In this document: one piece after another, positions 37,481 to 50,377 of the stretch
Layout of the letters: each line of letters begins with the position of its first letter
Numbering within the stretch: the stretch's first letter is position 1
Source of the DNA: Bordetella parapertussis
GTDB lineage: Bacteria; Pseudomonadota; Gammaproteobacteria; Burkholderiales; Burkholderiaceae_A
Direction: 5' to 3'
DNA: 64,000 nt
Assembly (NCBI GenBank): GCA_945862305.1
Contig: CAMAXF010000005.1
Coordinates: 1 to 64,000, forward strand
Notes under the pieces: model-generated
What the model was told of the DNA's origin: nothing
The model's input: the letters and a program-made list of their open reading frames with translations, nothing else
Database searches by the model: none
Program-made: the position numbers and the translations under genes

Positions 37481-38356
37481 GCTGGGGTCGGGCGGAAGGC
37501 TGTCCAAGGTTTTGCCAATGGCCTTGGCATAGAGCGGCAGGACCCTCGGCAGGTTTCGGGAAATGTCATCGATCCGGGTGCTGCCCGCAGGGTGGGTCGA
37601 GAACCACTCCGGCGGCGCACCCTTGTTGGCCGCCTGCATCTTGCGCCACAGCGAGATCGCCGTCCGAGGGTCGTAGCCAGCCCGGGCCGCAATGTCCAGG
37701 CCCACCAGGTCTGCATCGGTCTCGTCGTCCCGCGAGAACTTCATGCCAATGAGTTGGGTGCCAAAGCCCATGGCCTGACGTCCGGCCTCACCAAATCCAA
37801 GCATGGCCGACAGCACACTGGCACCGATGTCGGTGAGCTGGGCCTTGGCCAGACGATCGCGGCTGTGCTCCCGAAGCGCATGGGCCATCTCGTGGCCCAT
37901 GACCATGGCCGCCTCATCGTCCGTGAGCTTGAGCTTGGTCAGAATGCCCGTATAGAAACCAATCTTTCCCCCGGGCATGCAAAAGGCGTTGATCTGGTCG
38001 CTCTGAAAAACGGCCACCTCCCAAGTCCAACGAACTGCATCCGGGTTCCATTGGTTCGCGAAGGGCTTGAGCCGCTGGGCAATGCGGTTGAGCCGCACCA
38101 CAGACGGGTCGCTCGCCGGCAGGAGGGCCTTCTTCTCCTGCGCTTTTTTCTTCATGGCCTCGAACTGCTGCGCCGCGGATCGCTCCAGCTGAGCGGCTGG
38201 CACCAGCTTGCGCAGCTGTGAGGCCTCTCCCACAGCCACACCGTCACCCGGCCCAGCCAGTGACGAGCCCCCGCCCGTGGTGACACAGCCCGACAACAGG
38301 GCGAGGCCCACGACCAAGGTCATCCATCGAAGGGTTGGCTTCATACTCCGTGTCAT
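37472..38356 (-). CDS. M48-family metalloprotease lipoprotein
   Basis: A 294-residue periplasmic zinc protease. The signal peptide ends in the lipobox LALLSGC (about residues 18-24), so it is likely outer-membrane anchored. Zinc motif HEMAH (MGHEMAHALREHSRD, about 149-163) with the downstream Glu in ETDADLVGLDIAARAGYD. This is the LoiP/YcaL-like group of quality-control proteases. Start at MTRSMKP has GGAG six bases upstream. No TPR domain, unlike BepA. Confidence 0.9.
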   Translation of the reverse strand: MTRSMKPTLRWMTLVVGLALLSGCVTTGGGSSLAGPGDGVAVGEASQLRKLVPAAQLERSAAQQFEAMKKKAQEKKALLPASDPSVVRLNRIAQRLKPFANQWNPDAVRWTWEVAVFQSDQINAFCMPGGKIGFYTGILTKLKLTDDEAAMVMGHEMAHALREHSRDRLAKAQLTDIGASVLSAMLGFGEAGRQAMGFGTQLIGMKFSRDDETDADLVGLDIAARAGYDPRTAISLWRKMQAANKGAPPEWFSTHPAGSTRIDDISRNLPRVLPLYAKAIGKTLDSLPPDPSLR

Positions 38357-38401
38357 GTGTGCCTCCAAACGATGTCAACAATACCGGATCCGCGAGCCCC
38401 A

Positions 38402-39661
38402 ATGGACCCGGTAACCCGCCGCCCGCCCACGCGTGCGCTGCTCATGATGACCCTCATCATGGGCTTTGCCAGCGGCCTGCCACTGGCCCTCTCGAGCGGC
38501 ACCCTGCAGGCCTGGCTGACCGTCGAAGGCGTGGACCTCAAGACGCTGGGCTGGCTCACGGTCTTGGGCCTGCCCTACACCTATAAGTTCGGCTGGGCCC
38601 CACTGATGGACCGATTCTCACTGGGCGGCGCCGCCCGAGGCCGTCGCAAGGGCTGGCTTGTGAGCCTGCAGTTGAGCATGGCCAGCGTGCTCCTGCTCAT
38701 GTCGACCAGCCAGGATGTGCAGTCGGCCGAGGGCCTCTGGCGACTGGCCAGCCTGGCCTTCTTGTTGGTGGTGTTGTCGGCGAGCTTCGACATTGTTTTT
38801 GATGCCTGGCGCGCGGAATCCCTGCAGCCCGAAGACCGCGGCCTCGGGGCTGCATGGTCGGTCATTGGCTACCGACTGGCCATGCTCACCTCCGGCGGAC
38901 TGGCCCTCATGCTCGCAGACCTCTACCTCGGCTTTGGGGGCACGTATCGCGTCATGGCCGGCATCTGCGCGCTCATGGCCGTGGTGGCCTTGTTTGCCCC
39001 AGAGCCCAGCACGGCCCGGCCGCCGACCACCCTGCGGGATGCCGTTGTGGAGCCCTTTCGGGAGTTTTTCTCACGCGGCGGCGCCTGGTGGCTGCTGGCC
39101 GGCATCATCCTCTACAAGCTGGGCGATGCCTTCGCAGGCAGCCTCTCCACGGCATTCTTGATTCGTGGCATGGGCTTTAGTGCGGCCGAGGTGGGTGCTG
39201 TGAACAAGGGCATGGGCCTGCTGGCCACCCTCGTGGGTGGGCTCGCAGGCGGCTGGCTGCTCGCACGACTCGGCCTGTGGCGGGCGTTACTGATCTTCGG
39301 CATGGGGCAGGCCATCACCAACCTAGGCTTCTGGTGGCTCTCGATTCACCCAGCCAGTCTGACCAGCATGACCCTGGTGATCCTGCTCGAGAACCTCGCT
39401 GGCGGCATGGGCACAGCCGCCTTTGTCGCCCTGCTCATGGCCTTGTGCGACATCCGCTTCACCGCCACACAGTTCGCGCTCTTGTCTGCACTCGCCTCCA
39501 TTGGCCGGGTCTGGGTGGGGCCGGTGGCAGGCGTGGCGGCCACCGATTACGGCTGGCCGCCCTTCTTCCTGGGCAGCTTTGCTGCCGCGCTCCCGGGGTT
39601 GTGGCTGGTCTGGCGGCTGCGCGCCATCATTGACCGGGCAGACCGATCCGAGCCCGCATGA
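38402..39661 (+). CDS. ampG: AmpG-like muropeptide permease (MFS)
   Basis: A 419-residue, 12-helix MFS protein of the AmpG/AT-1 group importing anhydro-muropeptides for recycling. Diagnostic segments are [20 protein letters not shown] (about 15-34), [10 protein letters not shown] (about 64-73), and [11 protein letters not shown] with the conserved Asp (about 138-148). Start uncertain: MDPVTRR used, MSTIPDP (38372) and a GTG at 38357 are alternatives. 3' end overlaps gatB by 35 bp. A lytic transglycosylase that makes its likely substrate is at 22 kb. Confidence 0.83.
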   Translation: MDPVTRRPPTRALLMMTLIMGFASGLPLALSSGTLQAWLTVEGVDLKTLGWLTVLGLPYTYKFGWAPLMDRFSLGGAARGRRKGWLVSLQLSMASVLLLMSTSQDVQSAEGLWRLASLAFLLVVLSASFDIVFDAWRAESLQPEDRGLGAAWSVIGYRLAMLTSGGLALMLADLYLGFGGTYRVMAGICALMAVVALFAPEPSTARPPTTLRDAVVEPFREFFSRGGAWWLLAGIILYKLGDAFAGSLSTAFLIRGMGFSAAEVGAVNKGMGLLATLVGGLAGGWLLARLGLWRALLIFGMGQAITNLGFWWLSIHPASLTSMTLVILLENLAGGMGTAAFVALLMALCDIRFTATQFALLSALASIGRVWVGPVAGVAATDYGWPPFFLGSFAAALPGLWLVWRLRAIIDRADRSEPA

Positions 39662-41108
39662 GATCGGTGACCATCTGCGGGTTGGCCTTGCCCTGCGACT
39701 GCTTCATCACCTGACCCACCAGGGCATTCAAGGCCTTGTCCTTGCCGCCCTTAAACTCCTCGACCATCTTCGGGTTGGCCGACAGCACCGCATCCACCAG
39801 GCCTTCAATGAGGCCCGTGTCTTGAATTTGCTGCAGGCCCTTGGCCGCAATGGCTGCGTCGGCCGTTGCAAAGGCGCCCGACCACAGGTCGGCAAAGACC
39901 TCGCGGGCAATCTTGTTGGAGAGCGTGCCATCCTCGATTCGGAGCAGCAGACCCACGAGCTGCTCTGCCGTCATCGGCGCCTGTGACATGTCGCGCTCCT
40001 CACGATTGAGCGCAGTGGCCACCTCACCCATCACCCAATTGGCCAGCGCCTTGGCACGTGCAGCCGTCGCGCCCCCATGGGCCTGCCAGGCCGTCAGCCC
40101 TGCCGAAAAGAAGTCGGCCGTGGCTCGGCTGGTCGCCATCATGGCGGCATCGGCCTCAGAGAGGCCCAGGCTGCTGACCCATTGGTCGCGCAGGGCCTGG
40201 GGCAGGGTGGGCATCTCGGCTCGCACCGCATCGATCCAGGTGCTCGCAATGTGCAAGGGCGGGAGGTCGGGGTCTGGGAAGTAACGGTAGTCCTGGGCAT
40301 CTTCCTTCGAGCGCATGGCCCGCGTCTCATCCCGGTCGGGGTCGAAGAGCCGCGTCTGCTGTACCACCGTGCCACCGTCCTCAATAAGCGCCACCTGCCG
40401 CGCGGCCTCCACCTGGATGGCGCGCTCCAGGAAACGAAATGAGTTGAGGTTCTTGATCTCGCAGCGAGTGCCCAGGGTGGTGTCGCCCTTCTGACGCACC
40501 GACACATTGGCATCAACTCGGAAGGAGCCCTCCTGGAGGTTGCCATCACAAATGCCAATCCAGGTCACCAGCCCATGGAGGGTCCTTGCATAGGCGGCGG
40601 CCTCCGCGGCCGAGCGCATCACCGGCTCACTGACAATCTCGAGCAAGGGTGTGCCCGCCCGGTTGAGGTCGATGCCCGAGCAGCCTGTGGGCAGACCCTC
40701 AAAGCCCTCGTGAATCGATTTGCCCGCGTCCTCTTCGAGATGCGCACGGGTGAGCGCAATCGACCGGGTCGTGCCATCTGGCAGAACAATGTGCACCGCA
40801 CCCCCCTGGACCACCGGAATCTCGAACTGGCTGATCTGATAAGCCTTGGGAAGGTCTGGATAGAAGTAATGCTTTCGTGCAAAGACGGAGACAGGCGCAA
40901 TCGTGGCCTCCACCGCCAGGCCGAATCGAATGGCAGCAGCCACGGCTGCGCGGTTCATCACGGGCAGCACCCCAGGCAGGGCGAGGTCCACAGGGTGGGC
41001 CTGGGCGTTGGGCTGCGCCCCGAAGGCCGTGGACGCCGGCGAAAAAATTTTCGACTGCGTCTTTAACTGCACATGGGTTTCCAAGCCAATCACCACTTCC
41101 CAGGTCAT
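39627..41108 (-). CDS. gatB: Asp-tRNA(Asn)/Glu-tRNA(Gln) amidotransferase subunit B
   Basis: tRNA-binding kinase subunit of the transamidosome that makes Gln-tRNA(Gln) or Asn-tRNA(Asn) by amidation. The 493-residue protein starts [13 protein letters not shown] (about 3-15), has [18 protein letters not shown] (about 80-97), [14 protein letters not shown] (about 217-230) and ends with the YqeY-like domain. ATGA overlaps the gatA stop. Last of gatC-gatA-gatB. Confidence 0.96.
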   Translation of the reverse strand: MTWEVVIGLETHVQLKTQSKIFSPASTAFGAQPNAQAHPVDLALPGVLPVMNRAAVAAAIRFGLAVEATIAPVSVFARKHYFYPDLPKAYQISQFEIPVVQGGAVHIVLPDGTTRSIALTRAHLEEDAGKSIHEGFEGLPTGCSGIDLNRAGTPLLEIVSEPVMRSAAEAAAYARTLHGLVTWIGICDGNLQEGSFRVDANVSVRQKGDTTLGTRCEIKNLNSFRFLERAIQVEAARQVALIEDGGTVVQQTRLFDPDRDETRAMRSKEDAQDYRYFPDPDLPPLHIASTWIDAVRAEMPTLPQALRDQWVSSLGLSEADAAMMATSRATADFFSAGLTAWQAHGGATAARAKALANWVMGEVATALNREERDMSQAPMTAEQLVGLLLRIEDGTLSNKIAREVFADLWSGAFATADAAIAAKGLQQIQDTGLIEGLVDAVLSANPKMVEEFKGGKDKALNALVGQVMKQSQGKANPQMVTDLMRARIGLPGQ

Positions 41109-42622
41109 GCCGCTGCTCCTGCTGTTGGATGCCGAAGGTGCCAGTCGGTGGCCTGCTGGAAGGCGTCTCCCACGGCAATGAGCCGGGCCTCTTCAAAGCG
41201 CGGGCCGATGAGCTGCATGCCCACCGGCAGGCTGCTGCCCTGGGCCTCACCGAAACCACAGGGCAGGGACATGCCGGGCAGGCCGGCGAGGCTTGCACCC
41301 AGGGTGTAGATGTCGGCGAGAAATTCGGAGAGCGGGTCTTGGGCGTCCATGTCGTCCATCCGCCAGGCCAGCTTGGGCGAGACGGGCCCCAGAATAAGGT
41401 CGCAGGCCTCAAAGGCCTGGTCGAAGTCTTGGGCAATCAGCCGTCGCACCCGCTGGGCCTGAAGGTAGTAGGCGTCGTAGTAGCCATGGGAGAGCACGAA
41501 GGTGCCCACCAGAATGCGTCGCTGCACCTCATCGCCAAAGCCCTCGGTGCGGCTTCGTCGATAGAGGTCTTCGAGGTCCCTCGGATGCTCCGCGCGATGG
41601 CCGTACCGCACACCATCGAAGCGCGACAAATTGCTCGAGGCCTCCGCCGGCGCGATCACGTAATACGTGGGAATCGAGAGCTCGGTGCGCGGAAGGGACA
41701 CCGACACGGTCACGGCACCCAGGCCGCGCAGCACAGCCAGCGCCGCCTCGATGGCACTTCCAATGGCGGGCTGCAGCCCCGCTCCAAAAAATTCTGTGGG
41801 CAGGCCGATCCGCAGGCCTTGGAGGGGCTGGGCTGCTGGCGCATCGGCCACCAGCGCACCCACCAGTCGGGTGAAGTCTTCTGTCGGCCGCTCGAGGCTG
41901 GTGGCGTCTTTGGAATCAAACCCCGCCATGGCGTTGAGCATCCAGCCGCAGTCCAGGGCCGTGTGCGCCATCGGGCCCGCCTGATCCAAGCTCGAGGCGT
42001 AGGCGATCATGCCCCAGCGTGAGACACGACCATAGGTGGGCTTGAGGCCGGTGATGCCGCACATGGCCGCCGGCTGACGCACCGAGCCACCCGTGTCGGT
42101 GCCCGTGGCTGCCGGGGCCAGGCCAGCGGCCACTGCAGCCGCGGAGCCCCCGGATGAGCCGCCCGGGATGCGGTCACGATCCCATGGATTTCTGCAGGGC
42201 CCATAGGCACTGTGTTGGGTGGCCGAGCCCATGGCGAACTCATCGCAATTGGCCTTGCCCAGGCCAACCATGCCCGCCTTGGCCAGGCGCGTGACCACCT
42301 CTGCATCAAATGGGCTGCGATAGCCCTCGAGCATCTTTGAGGCTGCCGTGGTGGGCCAGTCGGTGGTGACAAAGACATCTTTGTGAAGCACAGGAATGCC
42401 CAGCAGGGGGCTGCGCTCGCCTTGGTCGATCCGCACCTGGGCCGCCCTGGCCTGGGCCTGGGTGACCTCGGGGTCTGTGGCCAAGACCGCGCCCAGACTG
42501 GGGCTCGCCTTGGCATCTGCCGCGATGGCATCGAGATGGTCCTGGGCGAGTTCCACGGCACTGACCATGCCCGAGTCCAGGGCCCTGCGCAGGCTGGCGA
42601 GGTCGGCATGGAGAAGGTCCAT
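41105..42622 (-). CDS. gatA: Amidotransferase subunit A (amidase)
   Basis: Amidase subunit that releases ammonia from glutamine for GatB. The Ser-cisSer-Lys triad lies in [17 protein letters not shown] (Lys about 76) and [14 protein letters not shown] (about 150-163); GADTGGS-type [11 protein letters not shown] follows. ATG 42622 chosen with GGAG seven bases upstream; a GTG two codons earlier is the alternative. 505 residues. Confidence 0.96.
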   Translation of the reverse strand: MDLLHADLASLRRALDSGMVSAVELAQDHLDAIAADAKASPSLGAVLATDPEVTQAQARAAQVRIDQGERSPLLGIPVLHKDVFVTTDWPTTAASKMLEGYRSPFDAEVVTRLAKAGMVGLGKANCDEFAMGSATQHSAYGPCRNPWDRDRIPGGSSGGSAAAVAAGLAPAATGTDTGGSVRQPAAMCGITGLKPTYGRVSRWGMIAYASSLDQAGPMAHTALDCGWMLNAMAGFDSKDATSLERPTEDFTRLVGALVADAPAAQPLQGLRIGLPTEFFGAGLQPAIGSAIEAALAVLRGLGAVTVSVSLPRTELSIPTYYVIAPAEASSNLSRFDGVRYGHRAEHPRDLEDLYRRSRTEGFGDEVQRRILVGTFVLSHGYYDAYYLQAQRVRRLIAQDFDQAFEACDLILGPVSPKLAWRMDDMDAQDPLSEFLADIYTLGASLAGLPGMSLPCGFGEAQGSSLPVGMQLIGPRFEEARLIAVGDAFQQATDWHLRHPTAGAAA

Positions 42623-42624
42623 GC

Positions 42625-42912
42625 TCACTCCACCACCCGGGGCACCAGAAAGAGGCCCTCTGCTGACTGCGGCGCATTGACCAGCAGGCGATCCCGTTCC
42701 GGCAGCGATGCCGCCTGGTCGTCGCGCAGGCGCAAAGGCAGGTCGTGCGGGTGGGCCATTGGCGCCAGATCGCCCACCGGCGCCGACTGCAACTGACCGA
42801 CCCAGCCAACAATGTCGGACAAAGAGGCTCGAAGGGGCTCAGCCTTGTCTGGGTCCAGGGCCAATTTGGAGAGCCTGGCAAGCTTGTCGAGTGCGTCTGG
42901 CGTGAGGGTCAC
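42625..42912 (-). CDS. gatC: Amidotransferase subunit C
   Basis: Small stabilising subunit of GatCAB. The 95-residue product begins [18 protein letters not shown], matching the family N-terminus, and ends [12 protein letters not shown] at 42912 is preferred: the ATG at 42951 would add 13 unrelated residues and lies upstream of the likely -10 element. First gene of the operon, divergent from mreB. Confidence 0.88.
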   Translation of the reverse strand: MTLTPDALDKLARLSKLALDPDKAEPLRASLSDIVGWVGQLQSAPVGDLAPMAHPHDLPLRLRDDQAASLPERDRLLVNAPQSAEGLFLVPRVVE

Positions 42913-42923
42913 GGTAGAAATGT

Positions 42924-42947
42924 GGATAATTAAACCTTTGATTATCC
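42924..42947. promoter_or_regulatory. AT-rich inverted repeat with back-to-back -10 hexamers
   Basis: GGATAAT (42924-42930) and ATTATCC (42941-42947) are a perfect 7-bp inverted repeat around a 10-bp AT-rich centre, midway between gatC and mreB. Each arm reads GATAAT, one base off the sigma-70 -10, pointing to mreB on plus and gatC on minus. Neither has a convincing -35. Confidence 0.5.
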
Positions 42948-42958
42948 TCATTCTCTGA

Positions 42959-44956
<1,998 letters not shown>

Positions 44957-44960
<4 letters not shown>

Positions 44961-45481
44961 ACCGCGGCGAGACCCTGGCCCGAGAGCCATCGCTCCAACT
45001 GATTCTCTACAGCTTTCTGGTGGCTGTGGCCTTCAACCTGCTGCCGTGGCCACCACACCTGCCGCTGCCCGACGCGGTGGCGGCCTTGTTGGTCTTCTGG
45101 GCGGCCCAGGCACCGCGCAAGATGGGCCTGGGGCTCGCCTGGGTGCTCGGCCTCGTGATGGATGCCCACAGCGGTGTGCTCTTGGGCGAGCATGCCCTGA
45201 TTTACTCGCTGCTCACCTACGGGGCCGTGTCGCTGCATCGGCGGCTCATGGGCTTTGGCGTGGCAGGGCAGTCCATGCACATCATTGGACTCTTCGTGCT
45301 CTGCCTGCTGGCTGGCGCACTCATTCGCTGGCTTGCAGAGGGCACCCCGCTCACCGGCTGGCTGGTCGTGCAGTCGATCGCCAACACCCTGGGCTGGCTG
45401 ATCGCCCACCGTATTCTGCTCAGCATTCTCAAACGCAGGCCGGGCCGTCGGCCTGTGAAGGCACCAAAGACCTCGCTCTGA
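44957..45481 (+). CDS. mreD: Rod shape-determining protein MreD
   Basis: A 174-residue inner-membrane protein with five or six helices, typical of MreD. LILYSFLVAVAFNLLPWP (about 13-30), GLAWVLGLVMDAHSGVLLGEH (about 56-76; the D-x(2-4)-G region is the family signature) and ANTLGWLIAHRILL near the end. ATGA overlap with mreC. Confidence 0.93.
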
Positions 45482-45482
45482 C

Positions 45483-47459
45483 ATGGTCACTGAAACGCGG
45501 TCCACCTCCGACTTTCGAAAACGGGTGACCGTTGCGGCCATCGTGGTGGCCATCTGCATTGGCCTGCTGGGTCTTCGATTCGCCACCCTGCAGGTCTGGC
45601 AGCACCAGGACTACGCCATCAAGGCCGAGAACAATCGAATTGCCCTGCTGCCCATGCAGGCGCCCCGGGGGCTCATCCTAGACCGCTACGGCGAGGTGCT
45701 GGCGCGAAATGATGCGGGCTTCTCGGTGGAGTTGGAGCCTGGCATCAAGGGCGATGTCGGCCCACTGATTGAAAAGCTCACCCCCCTGCTCAACCTCACG
45801 CCAGCAGACATTCGTCGCTTCAAGCGCGACCTGGCCAACGCCCGCAAGTTTGACCCCATCGCTTTTAAGACCAAGCTCACCGATGAGCAGGTGGCCCGCG
45901 TGGCCGTGCGCATTGAGGAGCTGCCCGGCGTGCGCATCGAGCGACGCCCCATTCGGGGCTACCCCTATGGAGAGTCGTCTTCTCATCTCCTGGGCCACAT
46001 TGGCCGGGTCTCTCGCTTTGACCAAGACCGGCTGGAGCGGGAGCAAGAGGCGGCCATATATGCAGGCGTCTCTCACATCGGCAAACTGGGCATCGAGAAG
46101 AGCTACGAGAAAATTCTCAAGGGCGACATCGGCTTTCTACAGATCGAGATTGCCTCCAGTGGTCGCATCATCCGAGAGCTCGGCGTTAAGCCCGCCGTGC
46201 CCGGCCGCAACATTCAGCTGGCCGTGGACTTCGGCCTGCAGCAACTCGTGGAGGCCGCCTTTGGCAATCGCCGGGGTGCGCTCGTGGCCATGGAGCCCAA
46301 CACAGGAGAGATCCTTGCCTTTGTCTCCAAGCCCAACTTCGACCCAAACGCCTTCGTCGATGGCGTGGATCCTGAGCTCTGGGAAAGCCTGAATGCCTCG
46401 CTCGACAAGCCCATGCTGAATCGGGCCTTGCGCGGCATCTATCCGCCCGGCTCCACCTACAAGCCCTTCATGGCCCTGGCTGCTCTGGCCTCGGGGGAGC
46501 GCAAGCCCAGCGACACCATCCAAGACCCCGGCTACTTCATGCTCGGCAGCCACAAGTTCCGCGACTCCCGGCCTGAGGGGCATGGCCGGGTCGACCTTAA
46601 AAAATCGATCGTGGTCTCGAGCGACACCTACTACTACAAGCTCGCCATGGACATGGGGGTCGATGGCGTCTACAAGTACATCGCGCCCTTTGGGTTTGGC
46701 CAACGAACGGGCATCGACATGGAGGGCGAGGTTGCCGGCATCCTTCCCTCGAGCGAGTGGAAGATGAAGCGTTTTGGCGTGGCATGGCTCACCGGTGAGA
46801 CGCCTTCGATTGGCATTGGCCAGGGCTACAACGCCTTTACCATGCTGCAGTTGGCCCGGGCCACCGCAGCCATCGCCAATGGCGGCAAGCTCATGCAGCC
46901 GCGTTTGGTGCGGGCCATCGAGGCCGAGGACGGTACCTACACACCCATGACCCCGGTGGTTGACTCCACCCTCGCGCTGGATCCGAAATGGATTCAATTC
47001 GTGACCGAGGCCATGGTTGAGGTGAATGCCTCCGGCACCTCGGCACGGGTCATGGCCGGCACGCCCTACCGAGTGGCCGGCAAGACAGGCACCTCGCAGG
47101 TCTTCAGTGTGAAACAAGACGAAAAATACATCGAGAGCCGCGTGGCTGAACGGCTGCGCGACCACTCCCTCTATGTCGCCTTCGCGCCTGCCGAGGCTCC
47201 AAGGGTGGCCTTGGCGGTGGTGGTTGAGAACGGTGGCTTCGGTGCGGCCGCAGCCGCACCAATTGCACGAAAGGTGCTCGACTTCTTGCTCGTCACGCGG
47301 TCGCAGCCCCCACCAGCAACGCCAGCGACGGCACCCGCGGCTGCACCTGCCCCCACAGCACCCACTCCAACAACACCCGCCCCCATCAAGCCGCTGGTGA
47401 GCAAGCAGGCCAATGGGCAGTCCGCCGTGGCGCTCAACCCTGGCGTAGCCCAGCCATGA
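45483..47459 (+). CDS. mrdA: Penicillin-binding protein 2 (elongasome transpeptidase)
   Basis: Class B PBP cross-linking lateral peptidoglycan with RodA. The 658-residue protein has one N-terminal helix (about 15-36), a pedestal domain, and the transpeptidase motifs S324-T-Y-K327 (PPGSTYKPF), SSDTYYYKL (SxN equivalent with Asp) and KTGTSQV (about 533). The C-terminal 60 residues form a Pro/Ala/Thr-rich tail. Two nt after mreD; ATGA overlap with rodA. Confidence 0.96.
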   Translation: MVTETRSTSDFRKRVTVAAIVVAICIGLLGLRFATLQVWQHQDYAIKAENNRIALLPMQAPRGLILDRYGEVLARNDAGFSVELEPGIKGDVGPLIEKLTPLLNLTPADIRRFKRDLANARKFDPIAFKTKLTDEQVARVAVRIEELPGVRIERRPIRGYPYGESSSHLLGHIGRVSRFDQDRLEREQEAAIYAGVSHIGKLGIEKSYEKILKGDIGFLQIEIASSGRIIRELGVKPAVPGRNIQLAVDFGLQQLVEAAFGNRRGALVAMEPNTGEILAFVSKPNFDPNAFVDGVDPELWESLNASLDKPMLNRALRGIYPPGSTYKPFMALAALASGERKPSDTIQDPGYFMLGSHKFRDSRPEGHGRVDLKKSIVVSSDTYYYKLAMDMGVDGVYKYIAPFGFGQRTGIDMEGEVAGILPSSEWKMKRFGVAWLTGETPSIGIGQGYNAFTMLQLARATAAIANGGKLMQPRLVRAIEAEDGTYTPMTPVVDSTLALDPKWIQFVTEAMVEVNASGTSARVMAGTPYRVAGKTGTSQVFSVKQDEKYIESRVAERLRDHSLYVAFAPAEAPRVALAVVVENGGFGAAAAAPIARKVLDFLLVTRSQPPPATPATAPAAAPAPTAPTPTTPAPIKPLVSKQANGQSAVALNPGVAQP

Positions 47460-48649
47460 ACAGCATCGAGCGTCGCAAGGCCCAGACGGGCTGGCGGGCC
47501 GTCACATTCTGGCTCAAGCAGCGATTCGATCGACTCGACCAGCCCCTCTTCTGGACCATGGTCGGCATTTTTGTGGTGAGCCTTTTTGCGGTTTACAGCG
47601 CCAGCCATGACGACCCCGAGCGGTTCGTGGGCCATGTCCGAAACCTGTTGTTGTCCATGTCGCTCATGGTGGTGCTCGCCCAGGTTCCGGCCATGCAGTT
47701 TCAGAAGGCGGCCGTGCCCCTGTATGTGCTGGGGGTGTTGCTGCTGCTGGCTGTAGAGTTCGTGGGCGAGACCAGCAAGGGCGCCACCCGTTGGCTCAAC
47801 ATTGGCATCACCCGAATCCAGCCCTCTGAGCTCATGAAGATCGCCATGCCGCTCATGCTCGCCTCCCTGGTGCACCAGCGCGAGGGCCTCAAGGGCTGGC
47901 GCGACTGGGTCTTGCCAGTGCTGCTGCTGGTCGTTCCAGTGGCCCTCATTCTCAAGCAGCCTGACCTGGGCACGGCCATTCTGGTGGGCGCCTCGGGCTT
48001 ATTCGTTCTTTACCTGAGCGGCATTGCCTGGCGACTCCTGCTGGTGGCTGCCGTGGTGGTGGTGGGCGGAATCATCCTGCTGGTGGCCTTTGGTGACACC
48101 GCCTGCGGTCCCGGGGTGGACTGGCCTGGCCTTCGTGAATACCAGCGTCAGCGTGTCTGCACCCTGCTCGACCCCATGCGAGACCCCCTGGGCAAAGGCT
48201 TTCACATCATTCAGTCGGTGATTGCCGTGGGCTCCGGCGGCATCTTTGGCAAGGGCTGGATGCAAGGCACCCAGACCCAGTTGGAGTTTATTCCCGAACG
48301 GGCCACCGACTTTGTCTTCTCTGGCTTTGCTGAGGAGTTTGGTTTTCTGGGCGCCATCCTCCTGCTCGCCCTCTACCTGGGTGTGGTGCTGCGAGGCCTG
48401 TGGATCTCGCTTGGCGCACCGACGCTTTTCGGGCGCCTGCTCGCGGCCAGCATCTCACTCATCATCTTCACCTATGCCTTTGTGAACCTGGGCATGGTCA
48501 CCGGCATCCTGCCCGTGGTGGGCGTGCCGCTGCCCTTCTTGTCCTACGGCGGCACGGCCATGGTCACACTGGGGGTTGGCATGGGCCTGCTCTTTAGCGT
48601 GGCCCGGGACCGCTCTCGCGTGACCCAGGGTTTCACGCTGCACGGCTAG
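47456..48649 (+). CDS. rodA: SEDS peptidoglycan glycosyltransferase RodA
   Basis: Polymerises lipid II for the lateral wall. The 397-residue, ten-helix protein has RWLNIGITRIQPSELMKIA (about 120-138), KQPDLGTAILVGASG (about 164-178) and the catalytic/active region FIPERATDFVFSGFAEEFGF (about 279-298), ending PLPFLSYGGTAMVTLG. A longer cytosolic N-terminus (about 35 residues) precedes the first helix. Confidence 0.96.
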   Translation: MNSIERRKAQTGWRAVTFWLKQRFDRLDQPLFWTMVGIFVVSLFAVYSASHDDPERFVGHVRNLLLSMSLMVVLAQVPAMQFQKAAVPLYVLGVLLLLAVEFVGETSKGATRWLNIGITRIQPSELMKIAMPLMLASLVHQREGLKGWRDWVLPVLLLVVPVALILKQPDLGTAILVGASGLFVLYLSGIAWRLLLVAAVVVVGGIILLVAFGDTACGPGVDWPGLREYQRQRVCTLLDPMRDPLGKGFHIIQSVIAVGSGGIFGKGWMQGTQTQLEFIPERATDFVFSGFAEEFGFLGAILLLALYLGVVLRGLWISLGAPTLFGRLLAASISLIIFTYAFVNLGMVTGILPVVGVPLPFLSYGGTAMVTLGVGMGLLFSVARDRSRVTQGFTLHG

Positions 48650-48652
48650 CCC

Positions 48653-50377
48653 ATGTCTGCCCTGGCCATCGCCCGTGTCCTCTTGGAGGGCTTCGATCGG
48701 CACTACGGCCTGTTTCGTTACAACGCCCAGCAAGCCAAGACCTGTTTTGAATCGGGCAGCTACCAGGCCATTCGTCGCCTAGCACGTGAACGGATTGCCT
48801 TCTACGACCAACGGGTCGAAGAGGCCTGCAAGCACCTGGAGACCCTCTTTGAGGAAGAGCTTCAGTCCAAGGGTGTCTGGCCCGAGGTCAAAAAGGCCAC
48901 CATCATGCTGCTGACCAACCACAAGCAGCCTGAACTCGCCGAGACCTTTTTCAATTCCGTGACCACGCGACTCCTCGACCGCGAGTACTTCCGAAACGAG
49001 ACCCTCTTTGTGCGGCCGGCCGTGGCCACCGACTACCTCGACTCCGACCCGCCGTCCTATCGGGTTTATTACCCGCGGGCCCGCGGCATCCGCCAGACCC
49101 TCGTGGACATGGCCGTGGACATCGGCATGGCGAGCCCCTGGGAGAACATTGATCGCGACCTGCGGCTGGTGCTGGCGGCCATCTGCCAGCAGATGCCCCG
49201 ACCCTTTAAGGCCGCCTCAGACCTTCAGGTTCACCTGCTTCGCGGCCTGTTCTTTCGCAACAAGGGGGCCTACCTGATTGGTCGCATCATCAACGATGGC
49301 GAGCCCTTTGGCTTTGTGGTGCCCATTCTGCGATCGGATCAAGGCCTTCTACGCATCGACACCATCTTGCTCGACCGAGAACAGATCTCCTTGCTCTTCT
49401 CGTTCTCGCGGGCCTACTTCATGGTGGACATGGAGGTGCCCTCGGCCTATGTCCAGTTCCTGGGCAGCATCATGCCCAACAAGCCCAAGAGCGAGCTCTA
49501 CACCATGCTGGGCCTTCAGAAGCAGGGCAAGACCCTGTTCTACAGAGACCTGCTGCACCACCTCAAACACTCGAGCGACCGCTTCCAGCTCGCCGAGGGC
49601 ATCAAGGGACTGGTCATGCTGGTCTTCACCCTGCCCTCGTTTCCGTACGTCTTCAAGATCATCAAGGACAAACGCTTAAAGGATGTCAGCCGAGAGCACA
49701 TCATGTCCAAGTACCAGCTCGTGAAACTTCACGATCGGGTGGGCCGCATGGCAGACACCTGGGAGTATTCCAATGTGGACTTTCCCCGCGCGCGTTTCGA
49801 CCAGGCCTTGATCGATGAAATTCTGGAGCAGGCACCCAGCATGATCGAGTTTCAGGACGATCGCGTCATCATCAAGCATGTCTACATTGAGCGGCGCATG
49901 GTGCCACTCAACCTGCACCTGGAGCAGGCCACCGATGCCCAGATCGACCATGCCATCAAGGAATACGGAGACGCCATCCGGCAGCTCGTGGCCGCCAATA
50001 TTTTTCCGGGCGACATGCTCTACAAGAACTTCGGCCTCACACGCCAAGGGCGTGTGGTGTTCTACGACTACGACGAGATTCAGTACCTCACAGAGTGCAA
50101 TTTCAGAACCATTCCCGAGCCCCGAACCCCCGAAGACGAGATGGCCAGTGAGCCCTGGTACACCGTGGGCCCCAATGACGTCTTCCCCGAAGAGTTCGGT
50201 CGCTTCCTGCTCGGCCTGCCCAAGCTTCGGGCGGCATTCATGAGGCATCACGCAGACCTGCTGCAGGCCTCCTTCTGGTCGGAGCAGCAGCGCCGCATTC
50301 GGCAGGGCCTGCTCGACGACGTCTTTCCCTATCCCGAGGCCATCCGTTTTACATCCAGCGCAAGGAGCCCTGCATGA
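48653..50377 (+). CDS. aceK: Isocitrate dehydrogenase kinase/phosphatase
   Basis: Bifunctional regulator that phosphorylates isocitrate dehydrogenase to send carbon into the glyoxylate bypass. The 574-residue protein is full length with the family blocks QAIRRLARERIAFYDQRVEE (about 39-58), FPYVFKIIKDKRLKDVSREH (about 326-345; ATP lysine in the FKIIKD segment) and VFYDYDEIQYLTECNFR (about 468-484). No aceA or aceB is in the window. Tight spacing to rodA (3 bp) and overlap with the GMC gene. Confidence 0.96.
   Translation: MSALAIARVLLEGFDRHYGLFRYNAQQAKTCFESGSYQAIRRLARERIAFYDQRVEEACKHLETLFEEELQSKGVWPEVKKATIMLLTNHKQPELAETFFNSVTTRLLDREYFRNETLFVRPAVATDYLDSDPPSYRVYYPRARGIRQTLVDMAVDIGMASPWENIDRDLRLVLAAICQQMPRPFKAASDLQVHLLRGLFFRNKGAYLIGRIINDGEPFGFVVPILRSDQGLLRIDTILLDREQISLLFSFSRAYFMVDMEVPSAYVQFLGSIMPNKPKSELYTMLGLQKQGKTLFYRDLLHHLKHSSDRFQLAEGIKGLVMLVFTLPSFPYVFKIIKDKRLKDVSREHIMSKYQLVKLHDRVGRMADTWEYSNVDFPRARFDQALIDEILEQAPSMIEFQDDRVIIKHVYIERRMVPLNLHLEQATDAQIDHAIKEYGDAIRQLVAANIFPGDMLYKNFGLTRQGRVVFYDYDEIQYLTECNFRTIPEPRTPEDEMASEPWYTVGPNDVFPEEFGRFLLGLPKLRAAFMRHHADLLQASFWSEQQRRIRQGLLDDVFPYPEAIRFTSSARSPA

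Noticed and set aside
47280..47459. Repeat array at the end of mrdA
   Set aside because: It is a low-complexity Pro/Ala/Thr tail in frame with the protein, not a DNA repeat.
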